Assembly: GCA_905221605.1 (NCBI GenBank)
Contig: CAJNDS010000446.1
Span: 1-64,000 of the forward strand
Length of the DNA: 64,000 bases
DNA from: Symbiodinium natans
Lineage: Eukaryota; Sar; Dinophyceae; Suessiales; Symbiodiniaceae
Reading direction: 5' to 3'
Shown here: piece after piece, positions 18,536 through 29,847 of the stretch
Layout: each line of letters starts with the position of its first letter
Position numbering within the stretch: position 1 is the stretch's first letter
The notes under the pieces: model-generated
Database searches by the model: none
Seen by the model: only the letters and a program-made list of their open reading frames with translations
Told to the model about the DNA's origin: nothing
Made by a program: the position numbers and the translations under genes

Positions 18536-20259
18536 TCCCAATTTCTGCATCCTAAACCCTGAGGAGACAGTGGTTTCTACTTGGAGGATCATTGGTACGC
18601 ACCATGTCTAGGGTTATAGGGTTTAGGGCCTAGGGTTTTACTTTCCATGGTTTAGGGTTTAGGGTTTAGGGTTTAGGGACACTTTTTTGGGTTTAGGGTT
18701 TAAGTTAAGCTTAGGGTATCCTTACTTATTCGTTTCCATGCGAAGTTGTCCCAACATCCTCAACATCAAGTCCCGGGCCTGCAGCCGGGTAGTGAAGCTC
18801 CAACTCAAACTCCAAAACCCTCGAGCCTTAGGGCCCTTAGGAGCCGCGCAACCCCCAAACCCTAAACCCTAGCACTAAACCCTGAACCCTAAACCAGAAA
18901 CCTCAAAAACCAAAAAGGCCTGCAAACAGCGAAGCCCTAAACCCGAGAAGTGCCAAGCCAGCAACCCCAGGATGCCGCGAGCCACCCACCTGCGAAGCGG
19001 CAGAAGAGCTAGTTTCGGGTTTAGGGTTTAGGGTTTCGGATTTAGGGTTTAAGGTTTCGGGTTTAGGGTTTGGGGTTTCGGGTGGTTTGGCGAAAGCGTG
19101 CGCTCGCCAGCCACTGAAAAGCAAGCAGTCTCTGGCGATTTCACCAACAGCCCGCAACTCTACAGGCCCGTTTTTGGCGCTTTCAGTTTACATGGCCTTG
19201 AGTTGTTCGGGGGTTCGCGGGGGTTTTGACCTTTTGGTTTAAGCGAGATTCGGAGCGACAGGTTGAGCGAGTCAAACCCCTAAGACACATACACCTCCAA
19301 ACCCGGAATCCTTGTCCCCGAATCCTCGAGGCCTGAAAACCCGAGGGCCTTGAATCCTCAACCCTACGCCTTGTGTGTGCTTTAGGTTTTGCAGGGAAGT
19401 CGTAGGGTTAAGGGCCTAGGGTTCAGGGGTGGGCGTAGGGTTTAGGTGAGGCTTAGGCTTCAGGGGGGTTAGAGTTTAGGGTTGAGGGCTCCCCTTCTTC
19501 CCCACACACCCGCCTAGAAAGCCCAAATCCCAAACTCTGCAACCCCAAATCCTGCAACCCTAAACACCCCTCCTAATTCCCTGAACACGTCCACCCTCCT
19601 CCCATCTTTGTCCTTCAGGGAACCCAAACCCCCCAAAACAGCCCTAAACCCATGCACGCACTTTTGCTTCCGGCCCAGACGGTTTAGTCTCCTGTGGAGG
19701 AAGCAGGACACGAAGCAGCGCAATGACATGTCTCCCCCACCGTTGTCTAGCAAACCCTGCACGTTCTTGGGGAGATTGATGAGCCTATGTACTGGCCGAG
19801 CTATCTAGACTAGCCGCCCCCCGCCCTTCCTTCAACAAGCTCAGGATGTGGGCGAGGGGGATTACGAAGCTGCAGGGGAAACCCAGATCCTAGGACTTCA
19901 GACCACAGTTTGCGCTAGTGGGACACTTGCCGTACTCGTACTTATTGGCCGTGGTTTGGTGCTTCGACCGCAAGCACGCCTTTGCCTCAGTTCAGGGTTG
20001 GCGGAGGGTTCGTTCTAACGGGGTCCTCCTTAGGGGTACCTTGTGGACCCTCTGAACCCTAAACCCTTAACCCTAAACCCTTAACCCTTAAACCCATCAT
20101 CCCTAAGTTAAAGCAGTGTTCAAGGCCACAATGCAGGACTCCCGCTTGGGGTTCGTAAGAAGGCCCTGAACCAAAAAGGGAAGACCCCCACTGCCCTAGC
20201 TCCAAAGCTCTAGAGACCCAAAGAAGCCTTCAATCAGACGCGAAGTCCTGAGAGACACC
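18536..20259. other. unassigned stretch with short heptamer tracts
   Basis: Short TTTAGGG tracts occur at 18652-18680 and 19017-19080, and a CCCTTAA tract near 20060. Near 19765-19809 a frame reads LGEIDEPMYWPSYLD and then a stop, which could be a terminal exon; 19840-20018 is another open frame. No family is recognised. Confidence 0.25.
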
Positions 20260-20562
20260 GGGTTTAGGGTTTAGGGTTTAGGGTTTAGGGTTTAGGGTTT
20301 AGGGTTTCACCCCTAACCCCTGAAGCCCTAAGCCCCGGAACCCTAGCCAGTCAGCAAGAAAACGCCAAAAACCCTAGGCACTAAACACCCTAAACACCCC
20401 AAGCACCCTACACACCCTAAACACCCCAAACACCGTTAAACACCCCAAACACCCTAAACACCCTAAGCACCCTAAACACCCTAAACACCCCAAGCACCCT
20501 AAACACCCTAAACACCCCAAGCACCCTAAACACCCTAAACACCCTAAACACCCTTAAACCCT
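20260..20562. repeat. TTTAGGG tract, then 9-bp ACACCCTAA array
   Basis: Seven TTTAGGG units at 20260-20310 are followed by about twenty ACACCCTAA/ACACCCCAA 9-mers at 20377-20562. Confidence 0.9.
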
Positions 20563-20706
20563 GACAGCTCCAAGAGCCCTAAGAACCCTAAGAGTCTTAA
20601 GAGCCTGAAGAGGTTGAAGAGGTCGAACTGGCCCCTTGCAAGAAACCTGAAACCCCCACGAAAAGCCCAAAGCTGAAACCCCCACGAAAAGCCCATTGCC
20701 TCGCCC

Positions 20707-20788
20707 CTCGAGGTCTCCATGGGAACAATTGAATCAGTACAGGCTGCTGCCGCTGCCCTCAGGGGAGTGTCGGAGAGTTTCGAGGTTT
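20707..20788 (+). other. exon-like island
   Basis: After CTCGAG a plus frame reads VSMGTIESVQAAAAALRGVS and ESFE, ending at GAG before GTTTGG, a GT donor. The segment fits the splice style of the proven-looking exons, but the family is unknown. Confidence 0.35.
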
Positions 20789-20947
20789 GGGATTCTGGGT
20801 TCAGAGTCCTTAGTAGCTTACAGGGGCTTGCGGAGGTAGATTCTAAGGTTATCCGAGGTGTTCTTCTGTAGAGTGTATTTAAGGGTTACCCAAATTAAGG
20901 ACCCACACTTGGGACCCTGGATAGATGGTGGTGGGGTTCTGGGTTTA

Positions 20948-21200
20948 TACCTAAACCCTAAACCCTAAACCCTAAACCCTAAACCCTAAACCCTAAACCC
21001 TAAACCCTAAACCCGAGAGCGTAGGGGTTCCAAAGAGAAGGCCGCTTTGATGTTGATCAGTCCCTGCACGGTCCAGGCTTGTGCGTGTGTTTTCCAGTCG
21101 GGGCCTGGTGGGTGTAGCACCTTCCTAAACCCTAAAGCCTAAACCCTAAAGCCTAAACCCTAAACCCTAAACCCTAAACCCTAAACCCTAAACCCCAATT
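20948..21200. repeat. two CCCTAAA arrays
   Basis: CCCTAAA at 20948-21014 and CCCTAAA/GCCTAAA at 21123-21200, separated by unique sequence. Confidence 0.9.
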
Positions 21201-21977
21201 TCTAAGCCCTGCTTGGCTTAGTCGCCGCAGGATGATGGGTATAGACTAAGGCCCGCGTGGGTCGCTAAAGGCTTTGGCGTTTGAGCCAGAGCTTTCGCGA
21301 CCTTCCGCTCACGGGCCTCCCTCCCCCGAACCAAACGTCCCCCTTCCAGCACCCAAAAAAGGTCAAAACTTCTGTCGTCCTGCAAAGGGAAAAGGGATGA
21401 TGGTCACTTCTCTAGATTATGGTCCCTGTTTTGGGGTTACTGCTGTTATGTAAGGCCTAAAACGATAATGGTTAGGGGGCCCAAAAAGTAAAAGGGACCC
21501 TAAACCCTAAACCCAAAAAAACCCAAAACCCTAAAACCCAAAACCCTAAACCCGAAACCCTATGATAAAAAGGGTACTCAAAAAGGGACCGTACTGTTGA
21601 GAGCTGACCAGATGAGGTTGCTGAGTCCCACGACGAAGCTAGAACTGCAGCGCCCGGCACCCAGCACATGGAGCCCTTGGGCAGCCCGGGGAGGGTTTCG
21701 GGTTTAGGGTTTCGGGTTTAGGGTTTCGGGTTTAGGGTTTAGCGTTTAGGCCCCCACTCTTTGACTTTTCTTGTAAAGCCCGCAGCCCCTCCGAAGCCAC
21801 TGCGCCCTCAACCCTTGAGCCCTTGATCCCTAAGCAACCCTCCAACAAGCCCTAAGCCGCCCCTGTGGCAGACCCTTGGGATAGGCCTGATCTTCCCTCT
21901 GTTAGACTTCCTTTCCTAGACTTTCAAAAGGCCCGCAACCTCCCCCCCCGACCCTTAAACAAACACCATAAACGCCG
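21201..21977. other. unassigned stretch with short tracts
   Basis: Short CCCTAAA (21495-21560) and TTTAGGG/TTTCGGG (21690-21745) tracts. Between them, about 21588-21690 reads openly in one plus frame (TVLLRADQMRLLSPTTKLEL); no family is recognised. Confidence 0.25.
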
Positions 21978-22350
21978 AACCCCCCCCCCCCCCCCACCCC
22001 CCTAAAACCCCAAACCCAAACCCAAACCCCAAACCCCAAACCCCCAAACCCCAAACCCCCCCCAAACCCCAAACCCCAACCCAAACCCAAAACCCCAAAC
22101 CCAAACCCCAAACCCCCAAACCCCAAAACCAAACCCAAACCCCAAAACCCCAAACCCCCCCAAACCCCAAACCCTGAACCCTAAACCCTAAACCCAAAAC
22201 CCCTAAACCCCAAACCCCTAAACCCTAAACCCCCAACCCCCAAACCCTAAACCCTAAACCCTTAACCCCAAACCCTAAACCCCAAACCCCTAAACCCCAA
22301 ACCCTAAACCCTAAACCCCTAAACCCCTAAACCCCAAACTCACACCCCAA
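21978..22350. repeat. CCCCAAA/CCCAAAC array with C-rich tracts
   Basis: About fifty irregular units dominated by CCCCAAA and CCCAAAC, with a poly-C run near 21980. The Gly/Phe/Trp-rich minus-strand open frames are an effect of the repeat. Confidence 0.9.
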
Positions 22351-22550
22351 ACCCCTCAACCTACGCTCGAGGCCGCTGTCTGGGGGCACGTCCCTCCCTT
22401 GCGCGGCGAGGACTCGCCGGGCCCTCGGGCACGAGAGCCGACCTCCTGTGGCAAAAGGGTTTGGGTTTAGGGTTTAGGGCATAGGGTTTCGCGTTTCGGG
22501 TTTCGGGTTTCGGGTTTCGGGGTTTAGGGTTTAGGGTTTAGGGTTTAGTG

Positions 22551-22650
22551 TTGGGGCCCCTTTCATACTAACAATCCAGAATAGGGAATTTAATAGGGGG
22601 TGCTGTAGTCACCATTAAGGACTGTTAGTATAGTTTAGAGGCTGCCGGGT
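22551..22650. mobile_element. MITE-like element, copy C, diverged
   Basis: Inner arms ATACTAACAATCC and TAAGGACTGTTAGTATA are inverted and match the family; the outer ends have diverged (TTGGGGCCCC on the left). It lies directly after a TTTAGGG tract. Confidence 0.55.
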
Positions 22651-22836
22651 TGAGGGCTTTAGAGATGTAGGGCTTGAGGGATTTGGGGTTGTGGATCACG
22701 GGTTGGGATTGAAGCATTGAAGCCCCCAATCCCTGTGCCCTTCGTATCCCAGCCCTCTTACATCCGAAGCACGAAGCCTTATAGGCCCTAAACCCGCAAA
22801 GCCCTAAACCCTAAACCCTAAGAAAGGGACGCCGTG

Positions 22837-22868
22837 GACGCTTGTTTGTCTTATACAAAACAAGCGTC
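22837..22868. other. perfect 11-bp hairpin
   Basis: GACGCTTGTTT and AAACAAGCGTC are separated by a 10-nt loop. It could be a small palindromic element. No T-run follows, so there is no sign of a terminator. Confidence 0.6.
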
Positions 22869-22907
22869 GGCAGCATTTTTTTCATATGAGTTTTTCTGCG
22901 TGTCACT

Positions 22908-23035
22908 AGACCCTAAACCCTAAACCCTAAACCCTAAACCCTAAACCCTAAACCCTAAACTCTAAACCCTAAACCCTAAACCCTAGAACCTAAACCCTAA
23001 ACCGTAAACCCTAAGCCCTAAACCCTAAACCCAGT
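22908..23035. repeat. CCCTAAA array
   Basis: About eighteen units with single-base variants. Confidence 0.9.
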
Positions 23036-23724
23036 ACGCCCCAACGTGGGGAGTTTGGGAGGGATGGAGCCGGCCTCCGGCGAGATCAAGCCAAAGCCCA
23101 AACCCCAAACCCTGCACTTTTGTACCCTGAACCCTAAACCCCAAACCCTAAACCCTAAACCACAACCTGGCCCAACCCTAAACCCTAAACCCCAAACCCC
23201 AAACCCTAAACCCGAAACCCTAAGCCCTGAACCCGGGGCGTCCGAAAGTTTCGTTTCTTGCGAGGCTCGAACGACTGGGGTGTCTCAGAGGCCCTTCGCC
23301 CCTCCCCTGCCAAGCCAAGAATCTCTTAAACCCTAAACCCGAAGCCCAACCCCCTAAACCCCAAACCCTAAAACCCCCGAGCCCCAAACCCTGAACCCCG
23401 AATCTAAAACCCCCGAGCCCCAAACCCTGAACCCCGAATCGCGTTGTATGTATTTGTTCTTATTTTTTCCGCAAGGGAAGTTCTTGAGGGCCGCCGTGTA
23501 GGAGCTCTTGCTGGGTTGAAGGGGTTGGCATTTACATACCGTGTGCCCAAAACCCTTCAAGGGCTTAGGGCTTTGGCCTTAGGTTCAGGATTTAGGGTTT
23601 AGAATTCAGGGCTTTAGGGCCTTAGGGTTTTTTCCGGGCCTGGAGCAGTTCCCACGGGCACTGTGGAGGTTCCGTGTACGTGTTGGTCCAGGGTTTGGGC
23701 TTCAGGGTTGGCCTTCGTGCCCAC
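23036..23724. other. degenerate heptamers and unassigned sequence
   Basis: CCCTAAA/CCCCAAA units at 23095-23230 and 23325-23440 surround islands such as 23232-23330 (ASESFVSCEARTTGVSQRPF in one plus frame). No gene is recognised. Confidence 0.25.
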
Positions 23725-23972
23725 TTTGAACCCTAAACCCTAAACCCTAAACCCTAAACCCTAAACCCTAAACCCTAAACCCTAAACCCTAAACCCTAAA
23801 CCCTAAACCCTAAACCCTAACCTAAACCCTAAACCCTAAACCCTAAACCCTAAACCCTAAACCCTAAACCCTAAAACCTAAACCCTAAACCCTAAACCCT
23901 AAACCCTAAACCCTAAACCCTAAACCCTAAACCCTAAACCCTAAACCCTAAACCCTAAACCCTAAACCCTAA
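23725..23972. repeat. long CCCTAAA array
   Basis: About 35 units, nearly perfect, with two units missing or altered at single bases. Confidence 0.95.
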
Positions 23973-24913
23973 CTCTAGAGACTCGGCCCTGAGCCCCCAA
24001 CAGCTTCAGAGACATGCAACCGCTGCCGAGGTTCCGAAATAGCTCGCAAAGCCCCAAGGCTTTCTCCCATGCCCCCACACGCCCCAAACCCAGAAACGTG
24101 CTATGCGCTCCAAACCCTATACTTCAGGGAACCCTAAACCCTAAACCCTAAACCCTGAACCCTAAACCCTAAACCCTAAACCCTGAACCCTTGTGAAACC
24201 CTACACCACGAACCCTGAACACAGCATTTTCGAGCATCCTTCTGGGCGACAGGCGCAGCAGAATGAGGCCGAACCACATGGGATTCAGAGTTCTGGGCAG
24301 GGTTGGGGGGTCTAGGGTTCAGGGCTTAGGCTTTAGATTGGGTTTTGGGTTTAGGGTTTTGGGTTTAGGGTTTAGTGGTTAGGGTTAGGGGAGTCTGAGT
24401 CAGAGTTCCGTGCGCATAATGTGTGTGGGGCTGGAGGTTTGGGGCTCTTGGCTTCGAAAAGGGGTCAGACGTTTGGGGTTGAGGGGGTTTAGGGTTTAAG
24501 ATTCTTGGGTTTCGGGGTTTAGAGTTTATGGTTTAGGGTTTGGGGTGATCGGGAGTGGTTCAGGATTGAGGGATGTTGCGGTGTTCTGGGTTCAGGAATC
24601 ATGAATCTTGAGAGCTTCGGTTTTGTAGCTCGCCAGAAGCCTCGACCCCAAGGCACACAGAGCCCTATAACCTTGAAATCTGAGACCCTTAAACCGGTAA
24701 GGAGCTCTGAAGGTGCTCAAATCTCTCAAGACCAAGTCCCTAAAGCCTTTCAGCCCCCAAACCCTTAGCTGCCTTAGCTCCTTAAACTGTTGGGCCCTAA
24801 ACCCTCAACCCTAAACCCTAAACCCTCAACCCTAAACCCGAAACCCGAAACCCTCAACCTAAACCCTGAAAATCCTAAGCCCCCCAAAGCCCTGAGCCCG
24901 ACAAATGGTGCAG
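23973..24913. other. unassigned, upstream of the Nudix-like exons
   Basis: It contains short CCCTAAA (24128-24190) and TTTAGGG (24300-24540) tracts. An open stretch near 24225-24290 (SIFEHPSGRQAQQNEAEPHG) may be an exon. Upstream exons of the Nudix-like gene are expected here but were not identified. Confidence 0.25.
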
Positions 24914-24968
24914 GTGGCTAGGCTCCTCACGAAGCACGGCATAAACACGACCAGCTATGGACGGGAAG
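24914..24968 (+). CDS. Nudix-like gene, candidate exon a
   Basis: After GTGCAG it reads VARLLTKHGINTTSYGRE, then one base before a GC donor. The family usually continues with a Lys-Ser-rich linker, which I did not find. Confidence 0.45.
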
Positions 24969-27900
24969 GCGGCGAGGGTGGGGTGGTTGGAGGGGTGCAG
25001 GACTTCGGTTCTACAGGGATTGTAGGGCGCGGCTGAGGGTTCAAGGGGAGTAGGGCTGAGGTTTTTGGATTCAGCTTCTGCAAGTTTACGGGGTTTAGGG
25101 TCTAGGGCGCAGAGCGCGAAGCGCGACTCCCCGTGCCTTACACGGGTTGTCTAGGGTGCTTTCCCTCACGCACATACGAAGTTAGTTACGACGTCCTGAA
25201 TTCTTGGTGCAGCTGCCATCTAGCCCTGGAAAAATGATCCAGGGGTACCTCAGCCCTCCCTCAAAATACCCAAAGCTTTGCCTCCCCAAAAACTCTGAAA
25301 TCGTTGTATGGAGTCATTAAAGGGCTTAGGGTTTCAGGGTTTCGGGTCGAGGGTCTATTCTCAGCCCCGAAGCCGAAGCCCCGATAAAGCCCCCGCAGCA
25401 TGAATCTTCTACCATCGCCCTTTTCGCTATAGGCACTTGTCAAGCCTAAGTCTTCTAGCCCAAACCTAGAAATCCAAAGATCCTTAGGGTGCCTAAACCC
25501 TGAACCCTGAACCCAAAACCCTAAACCCTAAAAACCCTAAACCCAAAAAACCCTAAACCCTAAACCCTAAAAACCCTTACCTCCCTGCAGGCTGTCTGAC
25601 CGTCAGAGATCTGGCTCGGGAGGTGCCCCGTCTTGCGGAAGTGGGCTCTTCCGTGTCCATATATGTGTAAGATGTGTAACAATATACATGCATACATAAA
25701 TGAATACATAAGTAAACACATATAAATAGGAAGTAAAATAGATCAAATAAACAAATAAATAACCTAAATAGAGAAATAAATAAATACATAAACATCGACA
25801 AAAATATAAATAAACAGATAAATAAATAAAAAACTAGAAAAATAGATAGATAGATAGATATATATATATATATATATGAACCAACTTGTGCTTTACCTTA
25901 GGCAGGATACTGCACCAATTAGAGCTCAACGGCATTTTGGGTGGTTTCTTTGTTTCTTGTGAGCTTCACGGCTCAAGGGTCGTTTTGGTTTCAGGGCTTC
26001 GGGCTGTTGCAGCTTCGAAATTTCTGGGTGCGTGTTGGGGGGCGGCTTTGCACCTTAGTCAGCCCTAAACCTTCTTGCGAGGGCCTTGCCCCAAGACCTC
26101 GCGGTCTTTACCATTTTCTAGGTTTTGCTGCATCGCTAGGGTTTAGGGTTTAGGGGTTGAGGGTTTACGGTAGATGGGAGTCAGCTCATGCAGACGGTCT
26201 CGGAAGAACCCGGATTTCTGGCTGAGGGCTCACGCTCGCATGCCCGACTCTTGCGGCTCTTCCCCCTTGCCAACTCCAGCGTCAAGCAGGACTTGTCCTA
26301 ATGAAAGGTACCCAAAAGAGGATCCCCTGAACCCTAAACCCTAAACTCTAAACCCTACACCCTAAACCCTCAACCCTCAACCCTAAGTCAGGGGGCTTTG
26401 CACATGAAAAGGTACCTAGAAGGGGATCCCCATGTCAAAGGGCGCCTGCACTCCCAGGTTATGCAGGGCTTCTGCAAGCTCGAAACGAACGAGGCTGGCT
26501 GCCGATGCCAAAGCTTTGGGGTTTAGGATTCCTGGTCAGATTCGTAGGGTTTAGGGTTTAGGGTTTAGGGTTTGGGGGGTGTTCGGGCTCTTGAGCCTTT
26601 TGGGTTTATGTAGCGTTTCTTTTTGCCAAAGGGGGGGAATCACCCTGTAACGCCCTGCAACCTTGGTTTGGGTGGGTGCTAGCATGGATGTCTTGCTTAG
26701 GCTTAGAATCCGCGTGGCAGAAACTTGCCTCCCCCGACAGGGGGGGGGGTCCGCAGCCCCAACAATTGACGCAACAAGGAGGCCCTAATCGCAGAAGCCC
26801 TTGAGGGTTTAGGGTTTAGGTTTTAGGGATTAGGGTTTCGGGTTTAGGGTTACTGACAGTAAACCGTTTGGATTTGCTCTCAAGCTCGCACAAAGACGCT
26901 TAGGGAGGGTTCAGAGTTTAGGGTCTAGTGTTCAGGTTTAACCCCATGAACCCTTATCCCAAACCCTAAACCCCTCACTCCAAACCCCAACCCTAAACCC
27001 TAAACGCTAAACCCGAAGCCCTAAACCCTAAACCCTGAACCCTTACAAGCCTGCGCGCTTGGGCCAGTCCGGTCAGCTCCTTCGGAGTGTGACCCTGGTG
27101 GAGATCACACTCGCCCAGAGCTGAGGGGAAAGGTGTGTTAGGGTTTAGATGGCCGTAAGGGTTCCATAAACCCTGAACCCTAAACCCTAAAACTTAGGGT
27201 TTAGGGTGTTGGGTTGGGAAGTAGGCGCCCTGCATAGTTCGTTCCTGCTAAGAGAGAGCAAGTTTTGAGTTTCCTTTATGCGCGGACTTGTGTGGAGGTT
27301 CATGGGTACTCATGAATAAAATTCCGTAGAATTGTATGTGTTGCATTTGTTGAACCTTGTCTAGGGCACTTCGAGCCAAGTACTACCGCGAACGAACCTC
27401 TGTGTTTGGAGGGTCTTGGTGGAGCACCCCATGCACCCCCAAGCATGTGATGGAAGTCCATGCATATGGGAGTTTCCGAAAGTAGGGGTAACCTTTTTGG
27501 GGATTCTAGAATGCGGATTATACTATTTTGGGGTATATTCTGGGCCTAAACCCTAAACCCTAAACCCTAAACCCTAAACCCTAAACCCTAAACCCTAAAC
27601 CCTAAACCCTAAACCCTAAACCCTAAACCCTAAACCCTAAGCCCTAAGCCCTAAACCCTTAACCCTAAACCCTAAACCCCTCTTTTCGGGAATGCCCATG
27701 TTCCATCCTTTCAGGGTCCCTCCCGCCTCCCAGGTTGTACGCATCACCGGCGGGCGCCTGGCGCTAATCGAGGAAGAGCAGATCTTGGACGATGGCCGCG
27801 GGGCTGCGATGTTTGGGGATTTAGGGTTTAGGGTTTAGGGTTTAGGGTTGAGGGTCAGAGTTCCCAGACTCCTCCAACCCCTGAGGTATGGTTTGAGCCT

Positions 27901-28833
27901 CACAGTCATTACCAGGGATTGTAATCGGGGTTATTATAATCCCTATGAAGGACTGTGAGTATAAGGGGGAACGTCCCAACTGGAGACCTCATAGCCTAGA
28001 TCCCGCCGTGGCCTGTGCAGGCAGAAAACGGCGCTTCGCCAACCGCAAGCTGCACGGGAAGCTGATGAAACGCGAGGCGGGGGCTTCTCAGCCAGTGCTG
28101 GCTTCCCCGTGCAGCTTCACGGATTGCGGACATACCGGCGGGCACTGTCTCTGATATGGGGTGGCCTGAGCCTCTTCAGGGTCGCGTGTGTAGGGTGGAG
28201 GAGTGCATAAGCTCGAGGACCCAGAGAAGTTGGCCCTTATTCCGGACATTTTTAGGGTTTCCGGTTCTCTTCTTGCCCCCTTTTAAACCAAAAAAGGGCG
28301 CCCTTTTCATTGCCAGGCTACTCTTGGGTCTAGAATTTTGGGGATTCCACGGTGGCTTCTTCTTTGGGCTGAGCGAACACCCGGAGACTTCCCCAGGGCC
28401 AGTGCAGCGAAACTCAGAGCATCCCCAAAAGCCCTGCAACCCTCAACTCTGCATGTCTTTTCCGAACCCTAAACCCGAGACCCTGAACCCGGAACCCTTA
28501 GACCCCACGCCCTTAAACCTGAACCTTAAGCAGCCCAGATGATTTGAGGCTCACGGGCTTGGCATCCTGGAGCGGGCCTATCAGCCCAAAACCCAAGTGC
28601 CGACACTAAAGTTTCAAAAACCTAACCCCTAAACCTCAAACCCCCAAGCTCTTAAACCCTTACACCCTCAACCCTTAAACGCCCTGCCTAAACTCTAAAC
28701 CCTTAAACTCTTCGACCCTAAACCCTTAAACCCTAAGCCAACCCCAGCGCCGTCAACCGCGCAGTCGCCTGTTCGTGGAGCCTGGCGTTGTGTGCGCGAG
28801 CGTCTGGGGCTGGCGCGAGCCCCTGATCCGTAG
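24914..28833 (+). CDS. Nudix-related multi-exon gene (partial model)
   Basis: Five adjacent exons (26458-26493, 27068-27097, 27734-27794, 28021-28076, 28765-28833) join in phase, and 24914-24968 probably lies upstream of them. The peptide reads GFCKLETNE, SGQLLRSVTL, VVRITGGRLALIEEEQILDD, GRKRRFANRKLHGKLMKRE, SPVRGAWRCVRERLGL and ends at TAG 28831. I recall this order from a protist and plant family with a Nudix-type helix: a small ARLLTKHGI-SYG start, a basic-strand pair, a LVE-type strand, DGR, a KM-x-GE turn and a degenerate REUXEE-like helix. The helix here lacks one acidic residue, so activity is uncertain. Exons before 24914 and one between 24968 and 26458 are missing. The introns contain heptamer arrays and MITE-like copy D. 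Confidence 0.5.
25577..25880. repeat. A/T-rich simple repeats with TA microsatellite
   Basis: AAATA-type repeats from about 25680 pass into a GATA run and (TA)n at 25857-25877. The minus-strand 74-codon frame over it is low complexity. It lies between candidate exons a and b of the Nudix-like gene. Confidence 0.85.
26458..26493 (+). CDS. Nudix-like gene, exon b
   Basis: CCCAG acceptor, 12 codons VMQGFCKLETNE, then a GC donor (GAG before GCTGG). Confidence 0.45.
26494..27067. repeat. intron with TTTAGGG and CCCTAAA tracts
   Basis: TTTAGGG at 26546-26580 and 26800-26850 and CCCTAAA at 26955-27040, between exons b and c. No other content recognised. Confidence 0.8.
27068..27097 (+). CDS. Nudix-like gene, exon c
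   Basis: CCAG acceptor, ten codons SGQLLRSVTL, then a GT donor. It joins in phase to exon d to give SVTLVVRITGGRLALIEEE. Confidence 0.55.
27545..27690. repeat. CCCTAAA array in an intron
   Basis: About twenty units between exons c and d of the Nudix-like gene. Confidence 0.95.
27734..27794 (+). CDS. Nudix-like gene, exon d
   Basis: CCCAG acceptor, 20 codons plus one base reading VVRITGGRLALIEEEQILDD, then a GC donor. The split Gly codon is completed by exon e. Confidence 0.6.
27892..27979. mobile_element. MITE-like element, copy D, inside an intron
   Basis: The right arm AAGGACTGTGAGTATAAGGG runs to GTCCCAA at 27979. The left arm is shortened (TTGAGCCTCACAGTCATT). It lies in the intron between exons d and e. 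Confidence 0.65.
28021..28076 (+). CDS. Nudix-like gene, exon e
   Basis: GTGCAG acceptor. Two bases complete Gly, then RKRRFANRKLHGKLMKRE, then a GC donor (GAG before GCGG). Confidence 0.6.
28765..28833 (+). CDS. Nudix-like gene, exon f (terminal or read-through)
   Basis: GCGCAG acceptor, then SPVRGAWRCVRERLGLARAP and a TAG at 28831. RCVRERLGL aligns with the Nudix-box helix. A donor before the stop is possible, so the gene may extend further. Confidence 0.5.
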   Translation, partial: SPVRGAWRCVRERLGLARAPDP

Positions 28834-29787
28834 TTCTCTCTTTGAGGGGCTCTCTTAGGAGTTCTGCCTTACTTGGTTATACAACACCCAAAGGCACCGT
28901 AAGCCCGAATCATGTTAATAGGGTTTTGGGGAATATCATCGTACATCTATCATGGGATCATAAGGCAATATCATGAGCAGTTCTTCCCACCGCATATGAG
29001 TCTTTGTCAGGGATTCATCTAGGAGCTCAGGGTTTCGGACTTTTCGTGGGGAGGAGAGATTCATTTATTTATTTATTTATTTTTTTTAATGGGGGGGGTG
29101 GGGTTTTGGGACAGCTTTGGAGTGAGAGCTTGGGCAATTTCCAAGGCAGCTCCCCACACCCTACGCTCCCAACACTCCACGGGTTCTGGTTTTGTCTCGG
29201 GTTTAGGGTTTAGGGTTTAGGGTGTTTAGGGTTTTTAGGGTTTAGGGTTTAGGGTACGTGCCTTAACGAAAAGGCCCATTCTGTAGATCAAGCTGCAAAT
29301 AAAAGCTTGAAGCAACCCCCTGAGAAGCTACTCAAAACTCCTGTTGGCGAAGGCATCAAACCCAGGCAGCCCGAGCCAAAACCCTAAACCCTAAACCCTA
29401 AACCCTCAACCCTACACCCTAAACCCGGAGTAAAATTTGGGGTTTGTCGGGCTCAGGGCGGCTGCGAGTCTGTGGTTTGAAAGCTGGGGACATTTAGTGG
29501 CCCGTGCTTGGCTCTTGGCTGCAAGCCTCGGAACCAAAGCTTATAGACCAATGCACCAGGCCCGAGCCGCCCAGGCGGAGGCTTCGTCCTTCAAAACACA
29601 GAGATCCTAGGACAGAGGCCCGAAAGTGGGGCCCCAAGCCTAAACCCTGAACCACCCTCAGCCCCAAACCCGAAACCCTAAACCCTGCACCCTACACCCT
29701 AAAGCCTAAACCCGAACAAAAGCCCAAATAGGGTCTGGGGCTCAGAGCCCACTGCCTCGAGCCCAGCCTTTCTTTGTTGCGGGAGCC
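28834..29787. other. intergenic stretch between two multi-exon genes
   Basis: It includes an A/T-rich part (28880-29090), TTTAGGG units at 29200-29255, CCCTAAA units at 29380-29430 and 29635-29715. No gene is recognised. The promoter of the Cir_N gene should lie near its end, but no element stands out. Confidence 0.3.
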
Positions 29788-29847
29788 ATGGGCCGCCACG
29801 GCGGCATCAACATCCTCCACCAGAAGTCATGGCACGTCTGGCGGATG
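29788..29847 (+). CDS. Cir_N gene exon A (start)
   Basis: ATG at 29788, 20 codons to CGG ATG. The intron begins GACC (GA donor). It encodes the Cir_N signature INILHQKSWHVWRM. Confidence 0.75.
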
